NCBI GenBank assembly: GCA_945906815.1
Contig: CAMDRT010000012.1
Location: forward strand, 47,707-111,706
Direction: 5' to 3'
DNA from: Bordetella parapertussis
Lineage (GTDB): Bacteria; Pseudomonadota; Gammaproteobacteria; Burkholderiales; SG8-41
Length of the DNA stretch: 64,000 nt
The notes below the pieces were generated by a model. The model made no database searches. It was not told where the DNA came from and saw nothing but the letters and a program-made list of their open reading frames with translations. Made by a program: the position numbers and the translations under genes. Of this stretch, positions 35,840 to 45,153 are shown piece after piece (position 1 is the stretch's first letter; every line of letters starts with the position of its first letter).

Positions 35840-36829
35840 ATGAACATCGACCTTCACAACCACGTGGTCCCGCCCACTGTGCTTGATGCCATCCGCAACA
35901 ACCCCGGGCGTTTTCACACCAGTGTTTACGAAAAAGACGGCAAAACGTATTTCGATGTACACGGCAATCCCGCCGAATTGAAGCCGGAGTTTTTCAACGC
36001 CGATGCGAAAGTCGCATGGATGGACAGCGTGGGCATGGACATCGCCGGCCTCTCGGTGGGCCCGCCGATTTATTTCTACAACCTGTCAGCCGACGCCGGG
36101 CTGGAGTCGGCGAAGCTCGCCAACGACGGCATCGCGCAGATGGTCGCTGCGCACCCTGCGCGCCTGCGCGGCTTCGCGCATTTGCCGATGCAGGACCCCG
36201 ATGCAGCGATCACCGAACTGGAACGCGTGGTGAAGGAGCACAAGTTCAAAGGCATCGAGATGGGCACCTCCATCGAAGGCCTGCCGCTGGCCGATCAAAA
36301 ATTCCGCACCGTGCTGAAGACCGCCGAGCAACTCGGCTGCTTTATTTTCGCCCATCCGTATCAGTGCCTCGCCCAGGGCGGGATGGATCAGTACTACCTC
36401 AGCAACTTCATCGGTTTTCCGCTGGATACGACGATGATGGTGGCGCATCTGATGTTCAGTGGCGCGCTCGACGAGTGCAAAAATCTGAAGATATTGCTCG
36501 CGCACGGCGGCGGCTTTGTGCCGTATCAGATCGGGCGTTTCGTGCACGGTCACCAGGTGCGTGACGAACCCAAGGTCAACCACGCGAGTTCACCGCGCGA
36601 TCTGCTGCGGCGCTTTTATTTTGACGCGCTGACGCACGATCCGCAGGCCGCGCGTCATCTGATCAATCGTGTGGGGGCCGACCGCGTCGTTATCGGCACC
36701 GATCATCCGTTTGACATGGGGCCGCAGCGGCCGCTTGAAGATATCGATAACATTCCCGGATTGACTGCCGCGGAGCGCGCACAGGTGTGCAGCCTGACGG
36801 CGCGAGCGCTGCTGGGTGAGATAGCGTAA
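35840..36829 (+). CDS. ACMSD-like amidohydrolase-family decarboxylase/hydrolase
   Basis: A TIM-barrel metal enzyme of 329 residues (amidohydrolase family 2, ACMSD-like). Metal-site motifs are IDLHNHVVPP (HxH at the N-terminus), FAHPYQ, LAHGGGFVPYQIGRF and the catalytic Asp in VIGTDHPFDMG. Family members decarboxylate or hydrolyse aromatic and muconate-type acids. ATG 35840 is used; a TTG at 35831 overlapping the SnoaL stop is possible. The SnoaL-like gene lies immediately upstream. Confidence 0.88.
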   Translation: MNIDLHNHVVPPTVLDAIRNNPGRFHTSVYEKDGKTYFDVHGNPAELKPEFFNADAKVAWMDSVGMDIAGLSVGPPIYFYNLSADAGLESAKLANDGIAQMVAAHPARLRGFAHLPMQDPDAAITELERVVKEHKFKGIEMGTSIEGLPLADQKFRTVLKTAEQLGCFIFAHPYQCLAQGGMDQYYLSNFIGFPLDTTMMVAHLMFSGALDECKNLKILLAHGGGFVPYQIGRFVHGHQVRDEPKVNHASSPRDLLRRFYFDALTHDPQAARHLINRVGADRVVIGTDHPFDMGPQRPLEDIDNIPGLTAAERAQVCSLTARALLGEIA

Positions 36830-37055
36830 GGCATAGCACCGACTATCCGCGCCGGGGCGGGTGCTGGTATCGGCACAGTGGGAGCGTAGTCGGGTGGATA
36901 GTGCGAGCATCCCACGGGCATAAGGGCGGCAGCGATCCGTTGTAGAATGGTATTTGACGGTGGTGGCGCTACTGTTAGGCATCGCCTTCATGCGTAAGCA
37001 CAAGGGTAGGCGCACTCTGGGAAACGGGCGTTGATTCCATTGGAAATAGTAAGCC

Positions 37056-39491
37056 ATGCTTAAAGTCTCCATCGCATTCCAGATCGCGATACTGATAATC
37101 CTGGTTTCGGCAGGCGCCACCTGGGTAAATTATGCCCGGGATATGCGCGCTCTGGCGTTGGTGGAGCAGGCGAGTATGCGCAACAAGGCCCATAGCGCCG
37201 CCTCTACCGTCAAGGAGTTGATCAAACTCAATAGCGACGCGCTGCTGGCTGTGTCCAGGGCGCTGCGTGGCAACCAGGACGTGAACCAGGTGATGGCGGG
37301 TTACCTGCGCAGCGGCAATCTGCAGGCGGCGAGCGATGCGCTGAACAGGCTTTATCCCAAACTTGGCGTAACTACGCTGGCGGTGATTGATCGCAATAAA
37401 ACGCTGATCTACCACTCGCCTCCGGTGCCAGCCGGTAATGGCAAAATTGACTTTAAGGGTTTGACCGAAGCACTCGCGGGTGCGGAGGTGGCAGTGGCAT
37501 ACCCAGAATTGCCGCAGGGCTATTCCATGCGTGTAGTAGCGCCGATCACCTTGGCTGACGGCAAAATCGCCGGCGCTCTGGTGGTGGGCACACTGCTGGA
37601 CGATGCCTACGCGCGCAAGCTAGCCGCCGCTGCCGCCGCCGAAATTGTTTTTGCGTCGAACGCGGGCGTATGGTCAAGCTCGTTGCCGGAGGATGTGAAA
37701 AACAGCCTGTCCACCGGCATCGCCGAGATCATTCAGCGTGCTCAGAACGGCGGCGTGTTCATCGAAGACAAGGCCGCGCACAGCGCGCGGGTCTACACGC
37801 CGCTGCGTATCGCCGATGAAACCGTCACCCTGATGGTGCAGTCGGACACCAGCGCCTCGCGCATGTTTTTGCAGGAGCAACAGGATAAGCAGCTGCGGAT
37901 GTCGTTTTTGGTGGCGCTGATTTGCTCGGTGCTCGGTACGGTGTTCGCCTTTATTCTGACCCGCCCTCTGCGCCTATTGCAAAGGGACACGCAGCGTTTG
38001 ACCCGCCAGTATGCGCTTGCCGGCGCTGCTACGCCCGCCGTGCCGGTGGCGCAGGACGCGAACGAAGTGTCGAACATGGTGAGCGCCCTGCAGGTGGCGG
38101 CCAAGCTGCTGGCGCAGCACGCAGATGAGTCGCAGGCCGCGCGCGAAAAAGCGGAGCATTCCGCGCAGTACGACGCACTCACCGGGCTGCCCAACCGCAA
38201 TTTGTTCCATGACCGTCTGCAGCAGGCGTTGACCGAGGCGGCGCGTAACCGGGGCCGGGTGGCACTGTTGTTCGTTGATCTGGATAGATTCAAAACCATC
38301 AACGACGCGCTGGGGCATAACGTGGGCGATCAGGTGTTGCAGGAGGCGGCGTCGCGCTTGCGCGGTTGTGTGCGCGATCAGGATACCGTTGCCCGCTTGG
38401 GCGGGGACGAGTTCGTGGTGATACTGCCAACCCTGAAGGACCTCGACGGCGCTGCGATTGTGGCGCGCAAGATAGTGAAGCTGCTCGACACGCCGAGCGC
38501 CTATACCAGCAGCCGTCAGCTGCATGTTTCGGCAAGCGTCGGCATCGGTATTTATCCGGCCGATGCAACGACCCCTGATGAACTCATCAAGTGCGCCGAT
38601 GCGGCGATGTATCACGCCAAGGCAGAGGGGCGTAACCGCCATCTGTTCTTTACCCATGAAATGAACGCGCATACGAACGCGATGCTGGCGCTCGAACAGG
38701 GCCTGCGCCAGGCGCTGGAGCGCGATGAATTCGTACTCTACTACCAGCCGCAGGTGGCGCTGCCGGGCGGCACTCTCATCGGGGCGGAGGTGTTGCTGCG
38801 CTGGCGTCATCCCGAGCGCGGCTTGCTGGCGCCGGGGGAATTCATCCAGGTTGCCGAGGAACGCAATCTGATCGTGCCGATAGGCGAGTGGGTATTGCGC
38901 GCCGCGTGCCGCCAGAATCGCGCGTGGCAGGATGAAGGCTTCCTGCCGATGCCGGTGGCGGTCAATGTTTCCTCCCTGCAATTCCGGCAAAAAGATTTAC
39001 CTGAGAAGGTTTCCCAGGCGCTGTTGGATTCCGGCCTTGTGCCGTGTTATCTTGAGCTGGAAATTACCGAGAGCGCGCTGATGCACGATACGGGGACAAC
39101 CAACACCAACATCGGTGCACTCGAAGCGATGGGGTTGTTGCTGTCGCTGGATGATTTTGGCACCGGCTACTCATCGCTGAGCTACCTCACGCGCTTGCCT
39201 CTGAGCAAGTTAAAGATTGACCGCGCATTTGTGAGCAACTTACCAGGGGCAAAGGATGACACGGCTATTGTGACTGCGATTATTGCGATGGCGCGAAGCC
39301 TTGATCTGGATATTCTGGCGGAAGGCGTGGAGACGGCGGAGCAAGCCGAGGTGTTGCAGGCCGCTGGCTGCGATAAAGCGCAGGGTTATTATTTCGGCAA
39401 ACCCATGCCGTCAGAGGAGTTGCGTGCCCTGATGAAACGGGTGGTGCCTGCGGCGGTGGGTGATGCCATTCCGTTTGCGCATGCCGGTTGA
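37056..39491 (+). CDS. Membrane sensor GGDEF-EAL protein
   Basis: An inner-membrane 811-residue c-di-GMP enzyme. Transmembrane segments are at about 5-27 and 285-308, enclosing a periplasmic CACHE-like sensor region; a HAMP-like linker follows. The GGDEF domain (about 370-530) has an intact RLGGDEFVV, and the EAL domain (about 545-795) has EVLLRW (EVL for EAL, Glu kept), NVSSLQF, EITESAL, DDFGTGYSSL, KIDRAF and AEGVET. Both activities are therefore possible. The 226-bp leader (36830-37055) contains a weak inverted repeat near 36838-36912. Confidence 0.92.
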   Translation: MLKVSIAFQIAILIILVSAGATWVNYARDMRALALVEQASMRNKAHSAASTVKELIKLNSDALLAVSRALRGNQDVNQVMAGYLRSGNLQAASDALNRLYPKLGVTTLAVIDRNKTLIYHSPPVPAGNGKIDFKGLTEALAGAEVAVAYPELPQGYSMRVVAPITLADGKIAGALVVGTLLDDAYARKLAAAAAAEIVFASNAGVWSSSLPEDVKNSLSTGIAEIIQRAQNGGVFIEDKAAHSARVYTPLRIADETVTLMVQSDTSASRMFLQEQQDKQLRMSFLVALICSVLGTVFAFILTRPLRLLQRDTQRLTRQYALAGAATPAVPVAQDANEVSNMVSALQVAAKLLAQHADESQAAREKAEHSAQYDALTGLPNRNLFHDRLQQALTEAARNRGRVALLFVDLDRFKTINDALGHNVGDQVLQEAASRLRGCVRDQDTVARLGGDEFVVILPTLKDLDGAAIVARKIVKLLDTPSAYTSSRQLHVSASVGIGIYPADATTPDELIKCADAAMYHAKAEGRNRHLFFTHEMNAHTNAMLALEQGLRQALERDEFVLYYQPQVALPGGTLIGAEVLLRWRHPERGLLAPGEFIQVAEERNLIVPIGEWVLRAACRQNRAWQDEGFLPMPVAVNVSSLQFRQKDLPEKVSQALLDSGLVPCYLELEITESALMHDTGTTNTNIGALEAMGLLLSLDDFGTGYSSLSYLTRLPLSKLKIDRAFVSNLPGAKDDTAIVTAIIAMARSLDLDILAEGVETAEQAEVLQAAGCDKAQGYYFGKPMPSEELRALMKRVVPAAVGDAIPFAHAG

Positions 39492-39506
39492 GTACGCGGG
39501 CCGCCC

Positions 39507-40247
39507 ATGATACGTCCTCTCAAAATTACCCACACCTCCGATGTCCATCTCAATGACGAGCCGGATGGCGTCCAGGTGCGTGAGTCGTTTGCCCAGGTGG
39601 TCGATACCGTGCTTGAAACGGATACGGATCTTTTCCTGATCGCCGGTGATTTATTTGATCACAATGAAATTGAGCGCAAAACCGTCGATTTTGTATATCA
39701 GCAGTTGGCGCGCGTGTCCTGTCCGACGGTGGTTATTGTCGGCAACCACGATGTGTGGGACGAGCGCTCTATTGTGAAACGCATGGATTTTCGCAAGGCC
39801 GGACCTCACGTCACCCTGCTCGACGATGCCGATGGCACACAAGTGATGTTTCCCGAGCTGCACGCCACGGTGTGGGGCCGCTGCATGGTGGATCACGATC
39901 TGTCCAACAAGCCGATGGCTGGGGTGCCACCGCGCCATGACGATATGTGGCACATCGGCATGGCGCACGGCTTCTACACCGACGACCCCGAGACCGCGCG
40001 TTCGTCGTTGATTACGCCGCAGGAGATTGCCGCATCGGGTTTCGATTATCTGGCACTGGGCCATGTGCATGCGCACCGGCAAATGCGCCATGGCAACACG
40101 CTGGCCTGTTATCCGGGCGTGTGTGCGGCGCATATGGGCACGCTCAGCAGCGGCTGCGTGGCGTTGATTACGCTGACGCCGGGTAAGGGCGCCAAGGCGG
40201 TGGCGCATACGCTGGGTGGCGAGGTCAAGCTGGGTCGCCGCGCTTAA
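39507..40247 (+). CDS. Calcineurin-like metallophosphoesterase
   Basis: A cytoplasmic metallophosphoesterase of 246 residues with the full set of metal motifs: ITHTSDVHLN (D-x-H), IAGDLFDHNE (GD), VGNHDVWD (GNHD), AHGFYTD and LGHVHAHRQ (GHxH). The layout resembles SbcD/Mre11-type or DNA-repair exonuclease-like families, but no SbcC partner is nearby. It starts 15 bp after the GGDEF-EAL gene and could be co-transcribed with it. Substrate is unknown. Confidence 0.85.
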   Translation: MIRPLKITHTSDVHLNDEPDGVQVRESFAQVVDTVLETDTDLFLIAGDLFDHNEIERKTVDFVYQQLARVSCPTVVIVGNHDVWDERSIVKRMDFRKAGPHVTLLDDADGTQVMFPELHATVWGRCMVDHDLSNKPMAGVPPRHDDMWHIGMAHGFYTDDPETARSSLITPQEIAASGFDYLALGHVHAHRQMRHGNTLACYPGVCAAHMGTLSSGCVALITLTPGKGAKAVAHTLGGEVKLGRRA

Positions 40248-40267
40248 ATTCTCCTGTCTCGGGTGCG

Positions 40268-40284
40268 TGAGACTCAGGGTCTCA
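40268..40284. terminator. Short hairpin between converging genes
   Basis: TGAGAC (40268-40273) and GTCTCA (40279-40284) form a 6-bp perfect stem in the 39-bp gap between the metallophosphoesterase and a minus-strand receptor gene. There is no T-run, so a terminator role is only a possibility. Confidence 0.3.
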
Positions 40285-40286
40285 TC

Positions 40287-41279
40287 TCAAGGCAACGACT
40301 CCACACTGATCTTCGCTTCCTTGATCAGTTTGCGCCAGGATTGCAGATCGTCGCGGATGATGTCGCTATAACCCTTGGGGGTGGAGGTCGCGATTTCGAG
40401 GCCGTTCAAGTAAAAACGCTGCGCGGTTTCCGGCGAGTGCAGCGCCTTGTTCATGATCGGATTGAGGCGCTCGACGATGGCCTTCGGCAGGCCCGCCGGC
40501 GCAATCAATCCCCACCAGCCGGTGTTGTAGTAACCGGGTACGGTTTCGTTGATCGCGGGGATTTCAGGGGTGAGCTTGATGCGTTGCGTGTGCCCGATGC
40601 CCAGCAGCCGCAGACGTCCGGTCTTGACATGCGGCATGGTCGCCAACAGGCCGGTGATGGTCAGATGTATAGTCCCGGACACCAGATCGGCCATGGCCAG
40701 CGCGCTGCCCTTGTACGGCACGTGCACCAGATCGATGCCTGCAAGCGTCATCAGTTGCGCGCCACCGAGGTGATTGGGCGTACCCACACCGGGCGAAGAA
40801 AAATTGAGCTTGCCTGGCGACGACTTTGCCAGTTTGATGAATTCGGCTACCGAATGGGCGGGCACGCCGGCATTCACGAACAAGGCGTAGTACACATAGG
40901 TCGCGAGCCCGATGTGCGTGAAGTCCTTAAGCGGATCGTAGGGAATGCGGTTGCCCATCAGCGCCGGCCCCGAAACCATCCCGCCGGTCGTAGCCAGCCC
41001 GAGGGTGTAGCCGTCGGGCGCGGCCTTGGCTACCATGCCGTGGCCCAGCACGGCGGCAACGCCGGGGCGATGATCCATGACTACTGGCTGGCCGAGCACT
41101 TCGCCGATGGCCTTGCCTATCTCACGCGCGGTGAAATCGGTGCCCGCGCCCGGCGGATAGGGCACGATCATGCGGATGGGTTTGTAGGGGTAGGGTTGTG
41201 CGCAGGCGTGATGGGCGGCCACAACGCCCGCCACTGCGAGTGCGCTCATCACCTTTCTTGTCGTTGTATGCATCGTCAT
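40287..41279 (-). CDS. Bug-type (TTT) periplasmic solute receptor 2
   Basis: A tripartite tricarboxylate transporter receptor of 330 residues with a signal peptide ending near AAHHACAQ. Ligand loops are IVPYPPGAGTDFTARE and VMDHRPGVAAVLGHG; the first has GAGTD in place of the common GGxTD and the second lacks the usual GAGG. FSSPGVGTPNHLGG corresponds to the second ligand loop. It is the only receptor in its section on the minus strand, divergent from receptor 3. No membrane subunits are adjacent. Confidence 0.87.
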   Translation of the reverse strand: MTMHTTTRKVMSALAVAGVVAAHHACAQPYPYKPIRMIVPYPPGAGTDFTAREIGKAIGEVLGQPVVMDHRPGVAAVLGHGMVAKAAPDGYTLGLATTGGMVSGPALMGNRIPYDPLKDFTHIGLATYVYYALFVNAGVPAHSVAEFIKLAKSSPGKLNFSSPGVGTPNHLGGAQLMTLAGIDLVHVPYKGSALAMADLVSGTIHLTITGLLATMPHVKTGRLRLLGIGHTQRIKLTPEIPAINETVPGYYNTGWWGLIAPAGLPKAIVERLNPIMNKALHSPETAQRFYLNGLEIATSTPKGYSDIIRDDLQSWRKLIKEAKISVESLP

Positions 41280-41474
41280 TGGGAACGCCCATTTTAACCG
41301 AGGTTGCTTGCATGCGAGGTGTCGATATTATCGGCGATGATGGCGCCGCTGGTGGGCCTGCACGAGGTTCCCCTGGCACTCCTTTAACGGTGGCGCGGCC
41401 GCGCGTCATTGGAATGGATGTGCACGCGCGAGTGCTGGCATAATGCGCACACCTCAAATTACTCGGGAGTTTTC

Positions 41475-42434
41475 ATGTGGTGCAGGGCGATGGCGTTGCT
41501 GTTGTTGGCGTTAGTGGCGGTACCGGGCGCGCACGCGCAGACATTCCCCTCGAAGCAGATGCGGCTGGTGTTGCCGTTTCCGGCGGGCGGCCCCACCGAT
41601 TTGCTAGGCCGCGCAGTAGCGCAAAAAATGGGCGAGCAGCTTGGGCAGACGATGGTGGCCGACAACCGGCCGGGTGCGGGTGGCAATCTCGGTATCGAAA
41701 TTGCGGCAAAAGCGCCGGCCGATGGCCATACCGCGGTGCTGGTGTCTTCGGTGATTGCGATTGCGCCGTCGCTGTATCCGAAGTTGAATTATGAGCAGAA
41801 AGACCTAACGCCGATATCGCTGGTGGCGGAAATTCGCAACGTGATTCTGGTGCATCCATCGGTGCCGGCGAAAAGCCTCAAGGAATTGATTCAACTGGCC
41901 GCACAAAAACCCGGCAATCTCAACTACGGCTCCGGCGGCGTGGGCACCACCACGCACATCACGCCGGAACTGATCATGAGCCTGACCCAGACCAAAATGA
42001 ATCATGTGCCGTACAAGGGTTCGGGCCTGGCACTGATCGGCTTGATCGGCGGGCAGATCGATGTGCTGATCATGGCAGTGCCGGCGTCGGCGCAACAGGT
42101 CATCGCAGGCAAGGTGCGTGCGCTGGCCATACTCGCGCCCGACCGCGCGCCGCAACTGCCGAACATTGCGACGGCAAAAGAACTGGGCCACGCAAATTTT
42201 GCGGTGCGCCTGTGGTACGGCATGCTGGCACCTGCCGCAACACCAGCGGCGTTGATCACGCGTCTTAATACGGAATTGCACAAGGCGCTCGCCACAGCCG
42301 ACTTGAAGGCGCGCCTGGTCAGCGCCGGCATTGAGCCGCTGCTGAGCACGCCGCAGGAATTCGGCAGTTTCATCCAGACGGAAACCGTACGTTACGCGAA
42401 AGTTATCAGGGACGCAGGGATCAAGGCGGAGTAA
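41475..42434 (+). CDS. Bug-type (TTT) periplasmic solute receptor 3
   Basis: A 319-residue receptor. The signal peptide (about 1-22) ends VPGAHAQ. Ligand loops are VLPFPAGGPTDLLGRA and VADNRPGAGGNLGIE, with NYGSGGVGTTTHITPE as the second loop. ATG 41475 has GGGAG about 6 nt upstream; the open frame to 41409 is not family sequence. Receptor 4 follows after a 64-bp gap on the same strand, so the two form a tandem pair, but their sequences are clearly diverged rather than a recent duplication. Confidence 0.88.
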   Translation: MWCRAMALLLLALVAVPGAHAQTFPSKQMRLVLPFPAGGPTDLLGRAVAQKMGEQLGQTMVADNRPGAGGNLGIEIAAKAPADGHTAVLVSSVIAIAPSLYPKLNYEQKDLTPISLVAEIRNVILVHPSVPAKSLKELIQLAAQKPGNLNYGSGGVGTTTHITPELIMSLTQTKMNHVPYKGSGLALIGLIGGQIDVLIMAVPASAQQVIAGKVRALAILAPDRAPQLPNIATAKELGHANFAVRLWYGMLAPAATPAALITRLNTELHKALATADLKARLVSAGIEPLLSTPQEFGSFIQTETVRYAKVIRDAGIKAE

Positions 42435-42498
42435 GTGCGAGTGTAGCGTGAGGCGTCAAGCACACTGCCCGCGGTACTATTTAATGTCGAGGTGGTTC

Positions 42499-43467
42499 AT
42501 GAAAAATCTATTTAAAAAAATAGGCTTAGGTATCCTGTGTAGCATGAACTTTAGTCACGCGGCAGAACCCGCTTGGCCCACGCGCGCGGTGCGGGTGATG
42601 GTGCCGTTCGCGCCCGGCGGCACCACCGACGTGATTGCGCGCATCATCGCCGCGCGCATGACCGAAATCACCGGACAGCAATTCATCGTCGATAACCGTG
42701 CCGGCGCGGGCGGTAATATCGGCACCGGCATCGCCGCCCATGCCGCACCGGACGGGCAGACGATACTGGTGCATAGCTCGGCCTATGGCGTGAATCCAGG
42801 GTTGTATAAATCCGTACCGTACGATCCGTTCAGCAGTTTCATACCGGTGACGAATTTCGCAGAGTCGCCGAATCTGTTTTCGGCGCATCCGGGCGTACCC
42901 GCAAAGACCTTGCCGGACGCGTTGAAACTGGTCAGCGCTGATCCCAAAAAATACAGCTTTGCCACGCCTGGCATCGGCACCACACCGCATCTCGCCGTGG
43001 AGATGCTCAAATATGCACTGAAGCTGGACGCGGGCAATATTCCGTACAACGGCGCGGGGCAGTCGGTGGCAGCGCACCTCGGCGCACAGGTAATGCTGGC
43101 CTGCTCAGCATTGCCCACGCCCGCGCCGCATGTGAAGGCGGGTCGTTTGCGCGGGCTGGCGATGGGCTCGCGCATACGCCATGATTCGTTTCCCGATATT
43201 CCGACCATGGCGGAGTCCGGCTACAAGGATCAGGAATCCGAAACCATGCAGGGCATTTATTTTCCGGCAGGAACGCCGCAACCTATCGTGCGGCGCTTTC
43301 ACAGCGAACTCGCGAAAATCGCGCGCATACCCGAAGTGCGCGAGCGTGTGCAGGGGCTGGGTTTTCAATTCGTGATGAACACGCCGGAGCAATTCATGGC
43401 GCAGACCAAATCTGAGGTTGAGAAGTGGAGGCGCGTAGTGAAGAACGCTAACGTGCAGGTGCAGTAG
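42499..43467 (+). CDS. Bug-type (TTT) periplasmic solute receptor 4
   Basis: A 322-residue receptor with a signal peptide (KNLFKKIGLGILCSMNFSHA, about 1-21). Loops are MVPFAPGGTTDVIARI and IVDNRAGAGGNIGTG, with SFATPGIGTTPHLAVE as the second ligand loop. ATG 42499 has GAGGTGG about 5 nt upstream; the upstream open frame is not family sequence. It is separated from the LVIVD-repeat gene by an octamer-repeat palindrome. The ligand is probably a carboxylate, by family analogy only. Confidence 0.88.
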   Translation: MKNLFKKIGLGILCSMNFSHAAEPAWPTRAVRVMVPFAPGGTTDVIARIIAARMTEITGQQFIVDNRAGAGGNIGTGIAAHAAPDGQTILVHSSAYGVNPGLYKSVPYDPFSSFIPVTNFAESPNLFSAHPGVPAKTLPDALKLVSADPKKYSFATPGIGTTPHLAVEMLKYALKLDAGNIPYNGAGQSVAAHLGAQVMLACSALPTPAPHVKAGRLRGLAMGSRIRHDSFPDIPTMAESGYKDQESETMQGIYFPAGTPQPIVRRFHSELAKIARIPEVRERVQGLGFQFVMNTPEQFMAQTKSEVEKWRRVVKNANVQVQ

Positions 43468-43483
43468 TGCTGCGGGATTGAAA

Positions 43484-43575
43484 GCGTGAGGGCGTGAGGG
43501 CGTGAATGGGTGAAGGAGCGAAGGGGTACTCCATTCACGCCTTCACGCCTTCACGCGTAATTCCCTTCACGCATT
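43484..43575. repeat. Octamer-repeat palindrome, copy 2
   Basis: The left arm is a run of 8-mers GCGTGAGG, GCGTGAGG, GCGTGAAT, GGGTGAAG, GAGCGAAG (from 43484). The right arm has CATTCACG, CCTTCACG, CCTTCACG, then CCTTCACG and CATTC up to 43575. It ends only about 18 nt before the start codon of the LVIVD gene, next to its GGGAG ribosome site. Confidence 0.8.
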
Positions 43576-43593
43576 CATACGGGAGAACCAAGC

Positions 43594-45126
43594 ATGGACA
43601 ACAAAAGCTTTAAGCGTCGTGATTTCCTCAAGGCAGGTGCGGCAGCCGGCGGTGTGGTGCTTGCCGGCGCAGCCGTGGCCAACCGCCATCCGGCGCCGCG
43701 TCCCACCTCGCTGCAATACCTCGACCGCAACATGTATCGCAAGAACACCGAGGTGCTGGCGCACTACGGGCAGGGCCAGCACCGCGGCGGCAAAATGCAG
43801 ATGATGGCGATAGGCGAGAGGCGCTTTTTGTTTCAGCAGGGTGATGTGATCGAGATCACCAACCCGTTCAAGCCGGTACTGCTCGGCCGCAACGCCTACA
43901 TCGGCGGACAGATACAACTCGCCTATAACCACAAGCTGGGCAAATGGATACTGATGACCGGGCGTGGTTCGCAGGCGACGTTCACCACGCCCAAATGGCC
44001 GCACGGCAAATACGATAATCCGTTGTTGATCGACGGCAACATCAAACAGACCGGGCTGCGCGGCGTGCGTTTTTACGACGCCACCAACCCGGAGAAGCTG
44101 GTGCCACTGTCGCAATGGAGTTGCGATCAGGGCGCCCCCGGGCGCGAGCTGCAAACGGGCGCCGGCGTGCATCGCAGCTACTACGATGGCGGGCGCTATG
44201 CCTATCTGGATGCGGGGCCGGACAATAGCTACACCCACATGGAATCGCCGGTGCGCTATTACACCAACTGCTTGCAGGTGATCGACGTGGCCGATCCGTC
44301 GCAGCCGAAATTCGTGTGCAACTGGTGGATACCCGGCCAACGCAGCGACGAGCAAGCCGCCTACAAAAAGTGGGCGGAATACGGCGACAAGGATTCGTTC
44401 ACCAGCAAACACGGGCCGATGTATGTGCCGGTGAAAGTCGAGGACGGCGGCAAACTTGGCTACAGTTCATGGGGCTCGTTCGGCATGCTGATCCACGATC
44501 TGTCGGACATTGCCAAGCCGCGGGTGGTCGGAAAATTTCTGCCGCCGGGCCAGAAACCGGGCGCGATACATTTTCACACCATCGACGTGGCGCGCCTGAA
44601 TCGCGGTTTCGTGATCGCCAGTCCCGAAGTGCTGAACCCGGATTGCAATGAGCTGTATCAGCCCATCTGGGTGGTCGACGTCAAAGACCCGGCCCATCCG
44701 AAAGCGCTGGCAAAATTGCCGGTGCCGGTGCCGCCGTCCGAGGCACCGTACCGGGATTATTGTGATCGCCGTGGCCGCTTCGGCCCGCACAATCCGCCGC
44801 ACATCAAAGCGCCGGGCAAGCCGCATCCCCATTTCACTGCGTATTCGTTTTTCAATGCGGGCTTGCAATTGTTTGATGTAGCTGATCCGGCGAACCCCAA
44901 AAACACCGGCTACTTTGTGCCGCCGCAGGCGGGCCATCTCGATCAGTACGACAGCTATCCGCGCGATACCGACAATGTTTTCATCGAATGGGATCGAAAA
45001 TTGATGTGGGTGGGTACGGGTACCGGCATCTATCTGATAACCTCGCCGCTTTTGGGTGCGGCGCTGTTAAAGCCGCTGAAGGTGGAGCAGTGGGTGTTTG
45101 ACGGCCTCAACCAAGGCCATACATAA
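43594..45126 (+). CDS. Tat-exported LVIVD-repeat beta-propeller protein
   Basis: A 510-residue protein with a clear twin-arginine signal, FKRRDFLKAGAAAGG, so it is exported folded. The body has repeated propeller blades with LVIVD-like strands, for example LQVIDVADPSQPKFV, GMLIHDLSDIAKPRVVG, WVVDVKDPAHPKAL and LQLFDVADPANPKNTG. Such repeats form surface propellers of uncertain role. Several conserved His/Asp-rich stretches (GAIHFHTIDVA, HPHFTAY) could bind metal, but this is a guess. It starts a 43.6-51.6 kb run with the M24-like gene 27 bp downstream. Confidence 0.82.
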   Translation: MDNKSFKRRDFLKAGAAAGGVVLAGAAVANRHPAPRPTSLQYLDRNMYRKNTEVLAHYGQGQHRGGKMQMMAIGERRFLFQQGDVIEITNPFKPVLLGRNAYIGGQIQLAYNHKLGKWILMTGRGSQATFTTPKWPHGKYDNPLLIDGNIKQTGLRGVRFYDATNPEKLVPLSQWSCDQGAPGRELQTGAGVHRSYYDGGRYAYLDAGPDNSYTHMESPVRYYTNCLQVIDVADPSQPKFVCNWWIPGQRSDEQAAYKKWAEYGDKDSFTSKHGPMYVPVKVEDGGKLGYSSWGSFGMLIHDLSDIAKPRVVGKFLPPGQKPGAIHFHTIDVARLNRGFVIASPEVLNPDCNELYQPIWVVDVKDPAHPKALAKLPVPVPPSEAPYRDYCDRRGRFGPHNPPHIKAPGKPHPHFTAYSFFNAGLQLFDVADPANPKNTGYFVPPQAGHLDQYDSYPRDTDNVFIEWDRKLMWVGTGTGIYLITSPLLGAALLKPLKVEQWVFDGLNQGHT

Positions 45127-45153
45127 GCATTTGTTTTTATTGGAGAATTTTTA

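Noticed and set aside
40263..41297. Plus-strand open frame of 344 codons opposite receptor 2
   Set aside because: The minus-strand receptor has signal peptide and ligand loops; the plus-strand frame has no family sequence.
34165..43467. Recent tandem duplication as the source of receptors 1-4
   Set aside because: The proteins share family motifs but differ throughout, including ligand loops and strand, so old divergence or separate acquisition is more likely.
43567..44412. Minus-strand open frame of 281 codons opposite the LVIVD gene
   Set aside because: Shadow of the Tat/LVIVD gene.
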